Part shown: in pieces, positions 8,408 through 17,155 of the stretch
Layout: every line of letters starts with the position of its first letter
Position numbering within the stretch: position 1 is the stretch's first letter
Source of the DNA: Candidatus Saccharicenans sp.
Lineage (GTDB): Bacteria; Acidobacteriota; Aminicenantia; Aminicenantales; Saccharicenantaceae
Reading direction: 5' to 3'
Assembly (NCBI GenBank): GCA_030017715.1
Contig: JASEIU010000001.1
Coordinates: 589,834 to 653,833 of the forward strand
DNA length: 64,000 bases
Notes under the pieces: generated by a model
What the model saw: only the letters and a program-made list of their open reading frames with translations
The model's database searches: none
What the model was told of the DNA's origin: nothing
Position numbers and translations under genes: made by a program

Positions 8408-8952
8408 GGTGAGCTCGGCCTCCGGCTGTAAGGGCAACCGCAATAATTCTGGCGGTAAAGACCGAACTCACGGCTGAGGCGAACGCTGCGATTAAAACCG
8501 TCTTTCTTCTTGAAATCGGCTTCCAGAAATCTGAGTCCGTACTTTCTGGCAGTCATTCTTCCGATTCTGTTCAGCACGGCGCTGTTTTTCCAGGGGCTGA
8601 CGCTCATAATAGTGGTGAAGGTCGGAATGCCGGCTTCCAGGGCTTTCCTGGCGGTTCGTTCCAAGCGCCAGGCAAAGCAGATATTACAGCGACGGCCCTT
8701 TTCAGGTTCGGATTTGAATTTCTCGGTCAGACGGAACCAGGTTTCAGGGTCGTAAATATCCTCGATCAATCTGAATTGCAGGTGTGCGGCCACCCTTCTG
8801 GCTTCAGCCAGACGGAGCCGGTATTCCTCTTCAGGGTGGATATTGGGGTTGTAAAACAGGCCGATAACTTCGAATTCAGCCTGCAGCTGTCCGACCACGT
8901 AAAGGGCGTCGGGCGCGCAGCACAGGTGAGCCAGAATCGGGCTTTTGGTCAT
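8404..8952 (-). CDS. queH: Epoxyqueuosine reductase QueH
   Basis: Reduces epoxyqueuosine to queuosine in tRNA, the last step of queuosine synthesis; QueH is the cobalamin-independent alternative to QueG. 182 residues. It has the paired cysteines of the N-terminus (HLCCAPD), the second pair (RRCNICFAWRL), and the C-terminal signature DFKKKDG...LYRQNYCGCPYS. These are the cysteines expected to hold the Fe-S cluster and second metal. It is the first gene of a two-gene unit with hypF. The promoter's -10 box ends 6 nt before the ATG. Confidence 0.95.
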   Translation of the reverse strand: MTKSPILAHLCCAPDALYVVGQLQAEFEVIGLFYNPNIHPEEEYRLRLAEARRVAAHLQFRLIEDIYDPETWFRLTEKFKSEPEKGRRCNICFAWRLERTARKALEAGIPTFTTIMSVSPWKNSAVLNRIGRMTARKYGLRFLEADFKKKDGFNRSVRLSREFGLYRQNYCGCPYSRRPSSP

Positions 8953-8958
8953 GGGTTT

Positions 8959-8987
8959 ATTTTAGCCCGGATGGCCGGTCCGGTAAA
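8959..8987 (-). promoter_or_regulatory. Promoter for queH-hypF, leaderless geometry
   Basis: On the minus strand: TTTACC, a 17-nt spacer, TAAAAT, then AAACCC and the queH ATG. The -10-to-ATG distance of 6 nt is identical to that at mutM, and there is no Shine-Dalgarno sequence, so a leaderless mRNA is the simplest reading. Confidence 0.5.
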
Positions 8988-9049
8988 GGACGGAACTCTT
9001 CTGCGAGACAATCTGCTCCGGGGGAGTTGGGCGCGCAATTGGAGCCGGG

Positions 9050-9727
9050 CTAAAGTTTTTCCAGCCTTTCCTTTAGCTGCCGGATCCGGCTCTCCACCGA
9101 GTCTATCTGGAAATAGAGGAAAGCCAGGTCTTCCCGGTTGGGCCTTAAGCGGTACATGACATGACCGATGGTCTGGTGGTATGGCTCCAGCTGTTCGTCT
9201 GTGGCCACGATCCCGGCCTGGATTCGACCCATTTCTTTTTCCTGGTTGGCAATTTTACCTTCCAGTTCTGCCAATCGGGCCTTAAGTTTGTCATCCGTGA
9301 CGGGTGAGGACAAGAGTCGGGTTTTTTCCTGCTTCAAACCATCCAGCTGCTTATAAATCCGGTGCCACTCGCCCTGGAGGGCGGTATTTTTTTCTTCCAG
9401 GGTTTTTATTTCCCTGGAGATTTCTTCTATTTCAGGCAGGTCCGGCCACTGAATCGAGGTCAGTTCTCCCAGGTGTTTCAGCAGCTCGGATTTCTTGCCT
9501 TCCTCTCTTTTTAACAGGACCTCGATTCTCAGGCGGGAAAATCTCCGGCGGGGGCCGGCCAGAATGTAGCTGATTCTCTGGCGCAGGTCTTTTTTCTGGA
9601 GAAAATTGATGAAAATCAGAAACAGGATGGCGCTCAACAGAAGGTAAAAAACCCAGAAAGGAAGTCCGGCTTTCTGGAGCTCCGGCGTTGAAAGGAGGCT
9701 GAGATGGCTTGAAGCCAGGTTATCCAC
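9050..9727 (-). CDS. Membrane-anchored coiled-coil protein of unknown function
   Basis: 225 residues from a GTG start at 9727, chosen because GGGGAAGGAGAG ends 6 nt before it; an ATG at 9757 in the same frame lacks such a site. One transmembrane helix (FWVFYLLLSAILFLIFINFL) is followed by about 170 residues of heptad-patterned coiled coil. The gene overlaps the 3' end of the carboxypeptidase gene by 8 nt, so the two are probably translated together. No family is recognised. The name-free role I would infer is an inner-membrane scaffold for the co-encoded secreted proteins. Confidence 0.6.
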   Translation of the reverse strand: MDNLASSHLSLLSTPELQKAGLPFWVFYLLLSAILFLIFINFLQKKDLRQRISYILAGPRRRFSRLRIEVLLKREEGKKSELLKHLGELTSIQWPDLPEIEEISREIKTLEEKNTALQGEWHRIYKQLDGLKQEKTRLLSSPVTDDKLKARLAELEGKIANQEKEMGRIQAGIVATDEQLEPYHQTIGHVMYRLRPNREDLAFLYFQIDSVESRIRQLKERLEKL

Positions 9728-11078
9728 TACCTGCTCTCCTTCCCCTGATAGCAGCATCCGGCCTGCTTTTTACCATACTTTCATTGCCTTTTTCAAGCTC
9801 TCTCCTTAAAAGAGGAGATAGCCGGGTTCCGTTATAGGAAGCTATCGTTCGCTCGACAAGATACAGAGCAGCCGGCAGGTTCTCCCGAAAGATCAGGTCT
9901 ATGTCGCTTTCTGAATTCAGAAATCCTCCCTGGAGCAGATCCACCGGCGGCAGCTCGACGGTGAAAGCCAGGGTGCGGAAAAAACCGTAAGCCCAGTCGG
10001 TAAAGTCGCCATTGGTCAGGTAAAGTGAGGCCGATGCCCGGCCGGTCTGGTAGACCCGGCCATTGACCTGAGAAATCAACCCGGCCATATCTTCGGCCAG
10101 GCTCTGAAACAGGGCTTCTTCTTCAGAAGGCTGGTCGAGGTAACCCCAGGGATAGAGTATGAGCTGGGAAAAACTGTGATAAGAAATGGCCGACTGTATC
10201 CGGTGGTTCTGGAAAAGATTTCTTACGGCTTCGGTTTCCGGCTCGGAAACAGGGCCGGTTCCCCGATAAACCGCCGACGAAGGCTCGGGGCTGGAACCGA
10301 GATCGTCATAGGCCCATTGATAGGCATAATTCCGATTAAGGTCCACGCCGTAAGAACCGTCGCCGTTAAGCCGTCTGTTTTTTCTCCACAGCCGGTAGTT
10401 TAGGATTGAATATTCCAGGCCATCCGGATTGACCAGGGGCACTATCCAGATTTCGGCCGAATTGACTATATCCCTGACCCGGGCCTCCCGCTCGTAATTC
10501 TCCAGCAGATAACGGCCGATGAGCAGCGGCACTTCAACTGAGACCCATTCCCGGGCATGGTGGCCACCCAGGAGAGCAATTCCCGGTTCGTCTTCGCTCT
10601 GGCCGGGGCGGTCGCTTATTTTGAGGGCGTAAATATTCCTGTTTTCCAGGCTCTTCCCGGGTATATAAAGCCTGGCCAGGCCGGGATAGGATGCGGCCAG
10701 GGATTTGAGCTGGGCCGCCAGTTCCAGGTAAGAATGGTAGGCTCCATTCAGTCCTCCCTGGATTTTCGTCCCCGGGCGCAGGAATTTTTTGCCTGTCTGT
10801 TCAAATCGGGCGGTTTCCAGGGTAAAGGAGTATCCGAACTCCTGGATGGCCTTGAGATGCTTTCTTTCGACCAGGAAATAGACCTTCCCGCCTTCCGCCA
10901 GCACCGGGTCGAGCGGGAAGTTGAGCCTGAGAGTCCGGATATCCTGCCCGGCCTCGACGGCAATAACTTCAAAGATTTGCGGGCCGGCCTCAACAGAGAT
11001 GGCCGGTGTTGGGGTTCCTGGAACCGTCGAAAGCGACAGTAATAAGATAAATGACAGTCTGGCTAATTTATTTCTCAT
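9720..11078 (-). CDS. Secreted M14 zinc carboxypeptidase
   Basis: 452 residues. The signal peptide is at the start (MRNKLARLSFILLLSLS). The peptidase domain carries the first zinc motif GGHHAREW (H..E), the substrate-binding VNPDGLEYS and LNRNYAYQW segments, the third zinc ligand in SYHSFSQLILYPWGY, and the catalytic Glu in TVELPP. It is therefore predicted to be an active metallocarboxypeptidase releasing C-terminal amino acids outside the cytoplasm. About 110 residues between the signal peptide and the catalytic core form a propeptide-like region. ATG 11078 follows the upstream stop by one base (TAAAATG). The tail after residue 430 is basic and low-complexity. Confidence 0.9.
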   Translation of the reverse strand: MRNKLARLSFILLLSLSTVPGTPTPAISVEAGPQIFEVIAVEAGQDIRTLRLNFPLDPVLAEGGKVYFLVERKHLKAIQEFGYSFTLETARFEQTGKKFLRPGTKIQGGLNGAYHSYLELAAQLKSLAASYPGLARLYIPGKSLENRNIYALKISDRPGQSEDEPGIALLGGHHAREWVSVEVPLLIGRYLLENYEREARVRDIVNSAEIWIVPLVNPDGLEYSILNYRLWRKNRRLNGDGSYGVDLNRNYAYQWAYDDLGSSPEPSSAVYRGTGPVSEPETEAVRNLFQNHRIQSAISYHSFSQLILYPWGYLDQPSEEEALFQSLAEDMAGLISQVNGRVYQTGRASASLYLTNGDFTDWAYGFFRTLAFTVELPPVDLLQGGFLNSESDIDLIFRENLPAALYLVERTIASYNGTRLSPLLRRELEKGNESMVKSRPDAAIRGRRAGSG

Positions 11079-11079
11079 T

Positions 11080-12339
11080 TTATTTTTCCGCCGAAACTTT
11101 CCGGGGATGGGGATAGAGGTCCAGAGTAATGGAAATCTTTTGCCTCTTAAGTTTATGCCCCGAACCGCTTTCCAGACCGAGAGCCGTTGAGAAGCCAAGC
11201 CGCCAGAATTCATTTCCCAGCCCCGAACCAAAAGTAAGGTAATAATAGGTTGACTCGGGCTCAGTTCCAGGCTGGGGGTCGACCGCCAGGCCCAGAAAAT
11301 AGGGTGAGGACCAGGTCCGTCCCAGGAACCTGAATTTCCCGAGGTATTCAAGACCGGTGGACAGTCTTATGGTATTTCTGAAATTTCTTGCCTGTTCTTC
11401 TCCGAAATATGAAAAGGAGTACTTCTTCCAGCCGAAATAAACCGCATCTAAGAAGATTTTAAGACCGGGACTGATCGCCAGCCGGCCTCCCAGCCCGAGA
11501 ATCGGAGGTCTTTTTATCCGGTCGGAAGCCTGTCCCTGGATTTCAATTTCTTCCAGCGGGGTCAGGTAGGACAGGTGGCTCGAACTCTTCACTTTCCGAA
11601 AATAAGGCGGACTACAACTCAGCCCAAGCAACAGACGGTCGCTGATCTTATAACTCAATCCGGCCACGGCTCTGAAACCCGTGATTTTCTGGTGTCGGTA
11701 ATCGAGCAACTGAATCGTTTCCTGCGGCCAGAACTCGTCCAGACTCCTTTCTGTCCGACCCCGTTCGTAGCTCAGACCGAGCCCGATGCTTATTTTCCGG
11801 CCGAGATTTCTGGCCAGGCTGACGGTGTAAGCGGAAAGGTAACCCGTTTGCCAGATTTGCATCTGGTTGAAGACCTGTTGATTATAGACATATCTGTATT
11901 CCAGTCCCGGCCGACTGTAATTTTCAATTAAAGCCGCTCCCAGGCCGACAGCCCAGCCGCCCGTCCTGAGAGATAGGCCGAAATGGTCAAGCTGCCAGCC
12001 GCGGTGGGTGAGGTTGCCTGAGGTGGTTATCACCCCGGTGTTTACCAGCCAGTAGCTGAAAAGTTGAACCTGGTTGAAGCTGCCGCTCCAGCTTAAAGAC
12101 AGCCAGGGCAAAGAGGTCAACAGGGCCGGGTTAAAGTAAGCAACGCTGACCGAATCGGGCCTGGCCAGCCGGCAGAACCCGGTCCCCAGGCTGGCCGCGG
12201 TTTCTGGACCGAAAAGGTTCCAGCTGCCGAGAGGCGCTTCTTCAGTATACTGGCCAGGACCGGTTTGAGCCCGGACGGCTGACAGGAAAACAATGTAAAT
12301 AATGATAAATAAGGCTAATTTAGCAGGCTGCTTTCTCAT
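11080..12339 (-). CDS. Outer-membrane beta-barrel protein, FadL/UPF0164-like
   Basis: 419 residues. A signal peptide (FIIIYIVFLSAVRAQ) is followed by a region resembling FadL/PorV-like proteins (LFGPETAASLGTGFCRLARPDS, then VAYFNPALL) and by alternating amphipathic strands to the C-terminus. This predicts an outer-membrane barrel for hydrophobic-solute uptake or a PorV-like role. ATG 12339 has GGACGGAGAT directly upstream; the open frame continues further upstream without support. It heads an operon with a secreted carboxypeptidase and a coiled-coil protein. Confidence 0.72.
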   Translation of the reverse strand: MRKQPAKLALFIIIYIVFLSAVRAQTGPGQYTEEAPLGSWNLFGPETAASLGTGFCRLARPDSVSVAYFNPALLTSLPWLSLSWSGSFNQVQLFSYWLVNTGVITTSGNLTHRGWQLDHFGLSLRTGGWAVGLGAALIENYSRPGLEYRYVYNQQVFNQMQIWQTGYLSAYTVSLARNLGRKISIGLGLSYERGRTERSLDEFWPQETIQLLDYRHQKITGFRAVAGLSYKISDRLLLGLSCSPPYFRKVKSSSHLSYLTPLEEIEIQGQASDRIKRPPILGLGGRLAISPGLKIFLDAVYFGWKKYSFSYFGEEQARNFRNTIRLSTGLEYLGKFRFLGRTWSSPYFLGLAVDPQPGTEPESTYYYLTFGSGLGNEFWRLGFSTALGLESGSGHKLKRQKISITLDLYPHPRKVSAEK

Positions 12340-12361
12340 ATCTCCGTCCCAAACCCGCCCT

Positions 12362-12390
12362 ATTTTACCACGCCGGACTTTATTTTTGAA
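12362..12390 (-). promoter_or_regulatory. Promoter for the barrel-carboxypeptidase operon
   Basis: Minus strand TTCAAA, 17 nt, TAAAAT, with an extended -10 TGG just before it. The start codon is about 22 nt downstream of the -10 box. Pattern-based. Confidence 0.5.
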
Positions 12391-12430
12391 CCCGAAATGG
12401 GTATCATAGATTGTCATCAGGAGTAGGCTT

Positions 12431-13423
12431 ATGGTTAAGAAGGGAAAAAGAGTCAAAATCAGCAGCCTCGGGATATACCTTCCCGATAAGGTACTGACCA
12501 ACCTGGACCTGGAAAAGATGGTGGATACTTCCGATGACTGGATTACCACCAGAACCGGGATCAAGGAAAGAAGGATAGCCTCCGACCAGCAGGTGACTTC
12601 AGACCTGGGCCTGGCCGCGGCCAGGCAGGCTCTCGACCGGGCCGGCCTTAAACCCGAAGATATCGACCTGATTCTGGTGGCCACCAACAGCCCGGATACG
12701 ATTTTTCCGTCCACCGCTTGCTGGATTCAGAAAAAGCTGGGCACCAGAGAGATGCCGGCCTTTGACCTGCAGGCCGGGTGCACTGGAGTGCTGTATGGTT
12801 TAATCGTCGCCGAAGGGTTGATCCTGAGCGGAGTCTGCCGCCGGGTTCTCCTGATCGGGGTTGATATTCTTTCTAAAATTACCAACTGGGAAGACCGGAC
12901 TACCTGCGTGCTGTTCGGGGACGGGGCCGGGGCTTTTATCCTGGAAGAAAGCCAGGATGACTCGGGACTGTTGTCTCATTTCTGGGGAGCGGACGGTTCT
13001 CTGGGAGAGTTGCTGATACTCCCCGGTGGCGGGACCCTTCATCCGGCCAGTGAACAGACGGTCAAAGATAAGCTGCATTATATTCATATGAAGGGAAACG
13101 ATGTTTTCAAGCATGCGGTCAAGCGCATGGGGGAGTCAATCCTTGAAGCTCTGAAGCTGGCCGGGCTGGACAAGCAGCAGATAGATTTCCTCATACCCCA
13201 TCAGGCTAACCTTCGCATCATTGACGCCATCGGGGAAAGACTGGGCCTGGACCCGGAAAAGGTGGTGGTCAATGTCGACCGCTACGGCAATATGTCGGTA
13301 GCCACCATTCCGGTTGCCCTGTATGAACTTCAGACAGAGGGCAGACTTGAGCCCGGGAAAATCATCGCCATGGTGGCTTTCGGAGCCGGGTTCACCTGGG
13401 CCTCAGCCCTGTACCGCTGGTAA
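12431..13423 (+). CDS. fabH: 3-oxoacyl-[ACP] synthase III (FabH)
   Basis: Condenses an acyl-CoA with malonyl-ACP to start fatty acid synthesis. 330 residues, the typical length. The catalytic Cys117 lies in DLQAGCTGVLYGL. The His is in IPHQANLRIID and the Asn in YGNMSVAT, completing the C-H-N triad. The start motif LGIYLPDKVLTN and DDWITTRTGIKERRIA are family signatures. ATG 12431 has CAGGAGTAGG upstream. It stands apart from any fab cluster and is divergent from the outer-membrane protein operon. Confidence 0.96.
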   Translation: MVKKGKRVKISSLGIYLPDKVLTNLDLEKMVDTSDDWITTRTGIKERRIASDQQVTSDLGLAAARQALDRAGLKPEDIDLILVATNSPDTIFPSTACWIQKKLGTREMPAFDLQAGCTGVLYGLIVAEGLILSGVCRRVLLIGVDILSKITNWEDRTTCVLFGDGAGAFILEESQDDSGLLSHFWGADGSLGELLILPGGGTLHPASEQTVKDKLHYIHMKGNDVFKHAVKRMGESILEALKLAGLDKQQIDFLIPHQANLRIIDAIGERLGLDPEKVVVNVDRYGNMSVATIPVALYELQTEGRLEPGKIIAMVAFGAGFTWASALYRW

Positions 13424-13484
13424 TTTCAGCTTTCGGGTCTGAAGCCTATTTTGGGCCCAAAAAAGTGTCTGTTAAACAGGCCGC

Positions 13485-14009
13485 CTATTCTTTTTCCAGC
13501 TCTTCAAAGATCCGGACCAGGTCTTTTTTGGCCAGTTGCCCGACGTGTTTATACCTCAGACGCCCGGTCCGGTCGATGAAAATTGAGGTCGGGATGTACT
13601 GGCCCGGCTTGAAGGCGGCAACTATATCCTGACCTACCAGAGCCACCGGGTAATTCATTTTAGCCCTGGTCACAAAAGTTTTTAGTTCGGCTTCCGGCAA
13701 ATCGTCGACCGAAAACCCCAGGATTTCCAGCCCCCGGTCCTTAAGCTCGTTATAAGCTTCAATAAACTCGGGAATTTCAGCCCGGCAGGGAGGACACCAG
13801 GTGGCCCAGAAATTAACCAGTATAACCTTGCCCTTCAGCGAGGCCAGGCTGAGCTCCTGGCCATCCAGACCGATGACCGAAAAATCAGGCGCCGGTTGGG
13901 CTTTGGCTGCTGGCTCAACAGCCTGATTGCTTTTTCCCGTTTCCTTATGGCAGGCCGGAGCGGTTATCAGCAGCCCGGCCATAATAGTCAGCAGAATAAT
14001 TTTCTTCAT
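13485..14009 (-). CDS. TlpA-like thioredoxin lipoprotein
   Basis: 174 residues. The N-terminus is a lipoprotein-type signal ending in APAC (Cys about 20 from MKKII). The thioredoxin fold has the active site WATWCPPCR preceded by VILVNFWAT, and the cis-Pro region near YIPTSIFID. It probably reduces disulfides outside the cytoplasm, as in the TlpA/ResA group. ATG 14009 is preferred to 14024 because AAAGGAA lies at the right distance. It follows porB by 28 nt on the same strand, so it may be the last gene of the oxidoreductase operon. The functional tie is unclear. Confidence 0.9.
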   Translation of the reverse strand: MKKIILLTIMAGLLITAPACHKETGKSNQAVEPAAKAQPAPDFSVIGLDGQELSLASLKGKVILVNFWATWCPPCRAEIPEFIEAYNELKDRGLEILGFSVDDLPEAELKTFVTRAKMNYPVALVGQDIVAAFKPGQYIPTSIFIDRTGRLRYKHVGQLAKKDLVRIFEELEKE

Positions 14010-14037
14010 TGGATTTCCTTTCATTCAGTGGCTTAAT

Positions 14038-14934
14038 TTACAGACCACAACTCTTCAGAATCTTTGCCCAGCGGGTGTCGACTTCCTGCTGAATGAGGGC
14101 AATTTCTTCTTCCTTGAGGTGCCGGAAGCGACCCTGGAGCTTCAGGTATTCGGCTATGGGTTTTCTTTCCTTAATTTTCAGATTCAGGGTCCATTTTTCT
14201 CCGTCTTCTATCTCAAACAGCGGGAAATACCCTGTCTGCACCGCCAGCCTGGCCAGTTTGACGGTATCTTCGGGACGGCTTTTCCAGCCGGCCGGGCAGG
14301 GGGCAAAGACATGGATGAATCGGGTTCCCCTGACTTCCCTGGCCTTCTTGAATTTCTTGACCATGTCTTCCGGGTAAGCCACGCTGGCGGTGGCGATATA
14401 AGGAATGCCATGGGCAGCCATGATACCGATGATGTCCTTTTTCCGCTCTTTCTTATAGTGCTTGACCGGAGTGGTGGTCGTCCAGGCTCCGACCGGAGTA
14501 GCCGAGCTTCTCTGGATGCCGGTATTCATATAGGCTTCATTGTCATAGCAGGTGTAGATGATGTCGTCATTGCGCTCGGCCGCACCCGACAGGGCCTGAA
14601 GCCCGATGTCAAAAGTGCCGCCGTCTCCGGCCCAGGCCAGGACGGTGGTTTCGGTGTCGCCTACCATATCCAGTCCGGCCCTGACTCCGGAAGCGGAAGA
14701 AGCGGCGGTTTCAAAGGCGCAGTGGTAAATCGGGATATCCAGCGAGGAATGCGGGAAGGGACCGTCAATAACCGCCCAGCAACAGGCTGGAATACAGACG
14801 ATCGTTCGCTGTCCCAGGCCCTTAAGCGCCAGGCGCATGGCCAGAGAGGCGCCGCAGCCCTGGCAGGCCAGATGTCCCGGGCTCATGAATTCTTCCCGCG
14901 GTATGGTTAGGGTCATTTTTCTTTCTTTGCTCAT
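14038..14934 (-). CDS. porB: 2-oxoacid:ferredoxin oxidoreductase, beta subunit
   Basis: TPP-binding subunit of a four-subunit PorGDAB-type enzyme that oxidatively decarboxylates a 2-oxoacid to acyl-CoA with reduced ferredoxin. 298 residues. Cluster cysteines are seen in ACQGCG and later in NEAYMN...APCPAGW; the TPP-Mg motif is WAGDGGTFDIG. Best match by eye is pyruvate oxidoreductase, but a branched-chain substrate cannot be excluded. Its ATG overlaps the alpha-subunit stop as ATGA. Confidence 0.93.
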   Translation of the reverse strand: MSKERKMTLTIPREEFMSPGHLACQGCGASLAMRLALKGLGQRTIVCIPACCWAVIDGPFPHSSLDIPIYHCAFETAASSASGVRAGLDMVGDTETTVLAWAGDGGTFDIGLQALSGAAERNDDIIYTCYDNEAYMNTGIQRSSATPVGAWTTTTPVKHYKKERKKDIIGIMAAHGIPYIATASVAYPEDMVKKFKKAREVRGTRFIHVFAPCPAGWKSRPEDTVKLARLAVQTGYFPLFEIEDGEKWTLNLKIKERKPIAEYLKLQGRFRHLKEEEIALIQQEVDTRWAKILKSCGL

Positions 14935-16085
14935 TTTTTCACTCCTATCCAGACTATTTCTTCTCCGGCTCTGTCTTTTTTCAGGGCGTAGTCGGCAATT
15001 TCCTTAAAGGAATCTCTGGTAATGTCGCGGCCGCCGAGACCGGCAATAAAACCGAAGATGAGCGGGGAACGTGGCTGTCCATACAGGGCGGATTTAACTT
15101 CCTGGTAAAAGATTCCGTGGTGGCCGTAGGAGATATTGCGGTCCAGAACCGCCACCCTCGGCACCCCTGACAGGACGGCCCTGACTTTTTCAAATGGGAA
15201 AGGACGAAAGAGCTTAATCCTGAAGTTCCCGGCCTTGATACCCTTTTCGCGAAGTTCATCCACCGCCACCCTGGCCGTATAACCGGCGGTGCCCGAGGTC
15301 ACAAAAACCAGTTCGGCATCGGCGCACAGGTATTCTTCCACCTGACCCAGGTAACGACCGAACAATTGTTCGTATTCTTTTCCGGTCTCCTCCACCAGGG
15401 CCGGAACCTTCTCCATATCTTTTTGAAGTTTATAACGAAGTTCCATGTAGTGGTCGGGAGAAGTCAGGCCGCCGAAGGCATGGGGGTCGTCCGGAGTCAA
15501 CCGCCAGGGGGGATTGAAGGGCGGCAGGAACCTGTCCACTTTGTCCTGCTCCGGAATTTCAACCACTTCATAGGTATGGGAGAGGGCAAAGGCATCCAGG
15601 ATGATCATGCTGGGAATCATCAACTTTTCCGAAACCTTAAAGGCCTGGATAACGGTGTCCAGGACTTCCTGGTTGGAGGAGCAGTAGAACTGTATCCAGC
15701 CGGTATCCCTTTCCGACAGACTGTCGTTCTGGTCGGTCCAGATGCTCCAGCCCGGAGCCATGGCCCGGTTGATGTTGCCCATGACCACCGGCATTCGCCC
15801 CCCGGCCGCCCAGTGGAGCATTTCGTGCATCAGGGCCAGGCCCTGGGCCGAAGTGGCGGTGAAGGTTCTGGCTCCGGCCAGAGAGGCTCCCAGGCAGGCA
15901 GCCATGGCTGAATGCTCGGATTCGACTTTTATAAACTTGGCGTTGAGGGTGCCGTCGGCGCACATTTCCGACAGCAGTTCCACTACCTGGGTCTGGGGAG
16001 TGATGGGATAGGCGGCAATGACCTGAGCCCTTGATAACATCGCCCCGTAAGACAGGGCATGATTTCCCATTATTACTTTCTTCAT
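14931..16085 (-). CDS. porA: 2-oxoacid:ferredoxin oxidoreductase, alpha subunit
   Basis: 384 residues. The catalytic pyrimidine-binding domain begins near YPITPQTQVVELL and continues through AHSAMAACLGASLAGARTFT-type segments. A C-terminal transketolase-like domain includes VAVLDRNISYGHHG. The start at ATG 16085 overlaps the delta-subunit stop (ATGA), which rules out the longer frame to 16136. It works with the gamma, delta and beta subunits encoded on either side. Confidence 0.93.
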   Translation of the reverse strand: MKKVIMGNHALSYGAMLSRAQVIAAYPITPQTQVVELLSEMCADGTLNAKFIKVESEHSAMAACLGASLAGARTFTATSAQGLALMHEMLHWAAGGRMPVVMGNINRAMAPGWSIWTDQNDSLSERDTGWIQFYCSSNQEVLDTVIQAFKVSEKLMIPSMIILDAFALSHTYEVVEIPEQDKVDRFLPPFNPPWRLTPDDPHAFGGLTSPDHYMELRYKLQKDMEKVPALVEETGKEYEQLFGRYLGQVEEYLCADAELVFVTSGTAGYTARVAVDELREKGIKAGNFRIKLFRPFPFEKVRAVLSGVPRVAVLDRNISYGHHGIFYQEVKSALYGQPRSPLIFGFIAGLGGRDITRDSFKEIADYALKKDRAGEEIVWIGVKK

Positions 16086-16381
16086 TTTTCCTCCTCGACC
16101 ATGGCAATGCATTTTTGCGGGCATTCTTCGGCGCACAGCCCGCAGCCCTTGCAGTAGACATAGTTTATCTGCGGCCAGTCGTCGACAATGTCGATTGAGG
16201 CGTCAGGGCAGAATTTCCAGCAGATGCCGCATTTGATGCATTTTGACAGGTCTATGACCGGCTTGATGTTGCGCCAGGCCCCGGTCTTGTTATAGAGCAT
16301 CGACCCCAGGGACATGGGCACGGCCGGCATTTCTTTTTCCGATTCGAAAACGATTTTCCTGGCTTCTTTCTTTTTGCTCAT
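16082..16381 (-). CDS. porD: 2-oxoacid:ferredoxin oxidoreductase, delta (ferredoxin-like) subunit
   Basis: 99 residues with two [4Fe-4S] motifs: CIKCGICWKFCP and CKGCGLCAEECP. It passes electrons from the TPP site to external ferredoxin. The N-terminal 50 residues contain the PMSLGSMLYNKTGAWR segment usual in PorD. It sits between gamma and alpha, overlapping alpha by 4 nt. Confidence 0.95.
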   Translation of the reverse strand: MSKKKEARKIVFESEKEMPAVPMSLGSMLYNKTGAWRNIKPVIDLSKCIKCGICWKFCPDASIDIVDDWPQINYVYCKGCGLCAEECPQKCIAMVEEEK

Positions 16382-16392
16382 AACCTCCTCCT

Positions 16393-16935
16393 TCAGGCCT
16401 TTTCGTAGGCCTCGATGGCCGCCCGGACGTTGTCTTCCGGCCTGATCGATATGCCTTCTCTGATTGCTTCGGCCAGCGACTCCAGCCTGGTCAGATTCAG
16501 AATCTTGATGACCGCTCCGGTTATGGCGGTGTTGACGATGGGCGCGGCCAGGGTGCCCAGCCGATGCTTGACCGCAATTTCGGTGGCGTCGATGGTAAAA
16601 ACCTTAAACCGCGAGGGAAACTTGAAGTGTTCCGGCGGGTTGTTGCTGTTGATGATGATGTAACCACCGTCTTTAAGCCCCTCGGTTACATCTATGGCCT
16701 CAACCAGGGTGGGATCAACCACCACCACGTGGTCCGGGTTGTAAATCTTACTCTTGTCGAAGATGGGTTTGCTATCAATCCGGATGAAGGCAAAGACCGG
16801 GGCGCCGCGCCGCTCCACCCCGAACTCCGGATAGGCCTGGACATAGTTGCCTTCTTTGGCCAGGGCGTCAGCCAGTATTTTGGAAGCTACCACTGTTCCC
16901 TGGCCGCCTCGTCCATGGAAACGGATTTCAATCAT
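16393..16935 (-). CDS. porG: 2-oxoacid:ferredoxin oxidoreductase, gamma subunit
   Basis: 180 residues, first gene of the por operon. It begins EIRFHGRGGQGTVVASKILA, the glycine-rich signature of the gamma domain, and has the YPEFGVERRGAPVFAFIRI motif. The ribosome-binding site is AAAAGGAGAAG. It is followed by porD after 11 nt. A strong candidate promoter lies about 220 nt upstream, leaving a long leader. Confidence 0.94.
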   Translation of the reverse strand: MIEIRFHGRGGQGTVVASKILADALAKEGNYVQAYPEFGVERRGAPVFAFIRIDSKPIFDKSKIYNPDHVVVVDPTLVEAIDVTEGLKDGGYIIINSNNPPEHFKFPSRFKVFTIDATEIAVKHRLGTLAAPIVNTAITGAVIKILNLTRLESLAEAIREGISIRPEDNVRAAIEAYEKA

Positions 16936-17155
16936 CGGCTTCTCCTTTTCAAGAGATTTTCTCTGGTGTTGATATTAGGTTTAATGCCCCGGTGAATTCA
17001 GGGCAGATGGCTGTCGGCCGCCGCTGCCGCCCGCAAAAATTCGGACCCGGGGGAAATATTCTCCCGGAGAAAAAGGGAAAAAAGTCCCGGCTCCTTAAAA
17101 GACTTAGGTTTGAGTCCATTTAGTTAAAATAACCGGATTAAAAAGATTAGGACTC

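Noticed and set aside
13450-13463. Perfect palindrome TTTTGGGCCCAAAA between fabH and the thioredoxin gene
   Set aside because: No loop for a terminator and no repeat elsewhere seen; may be an operator or chance.
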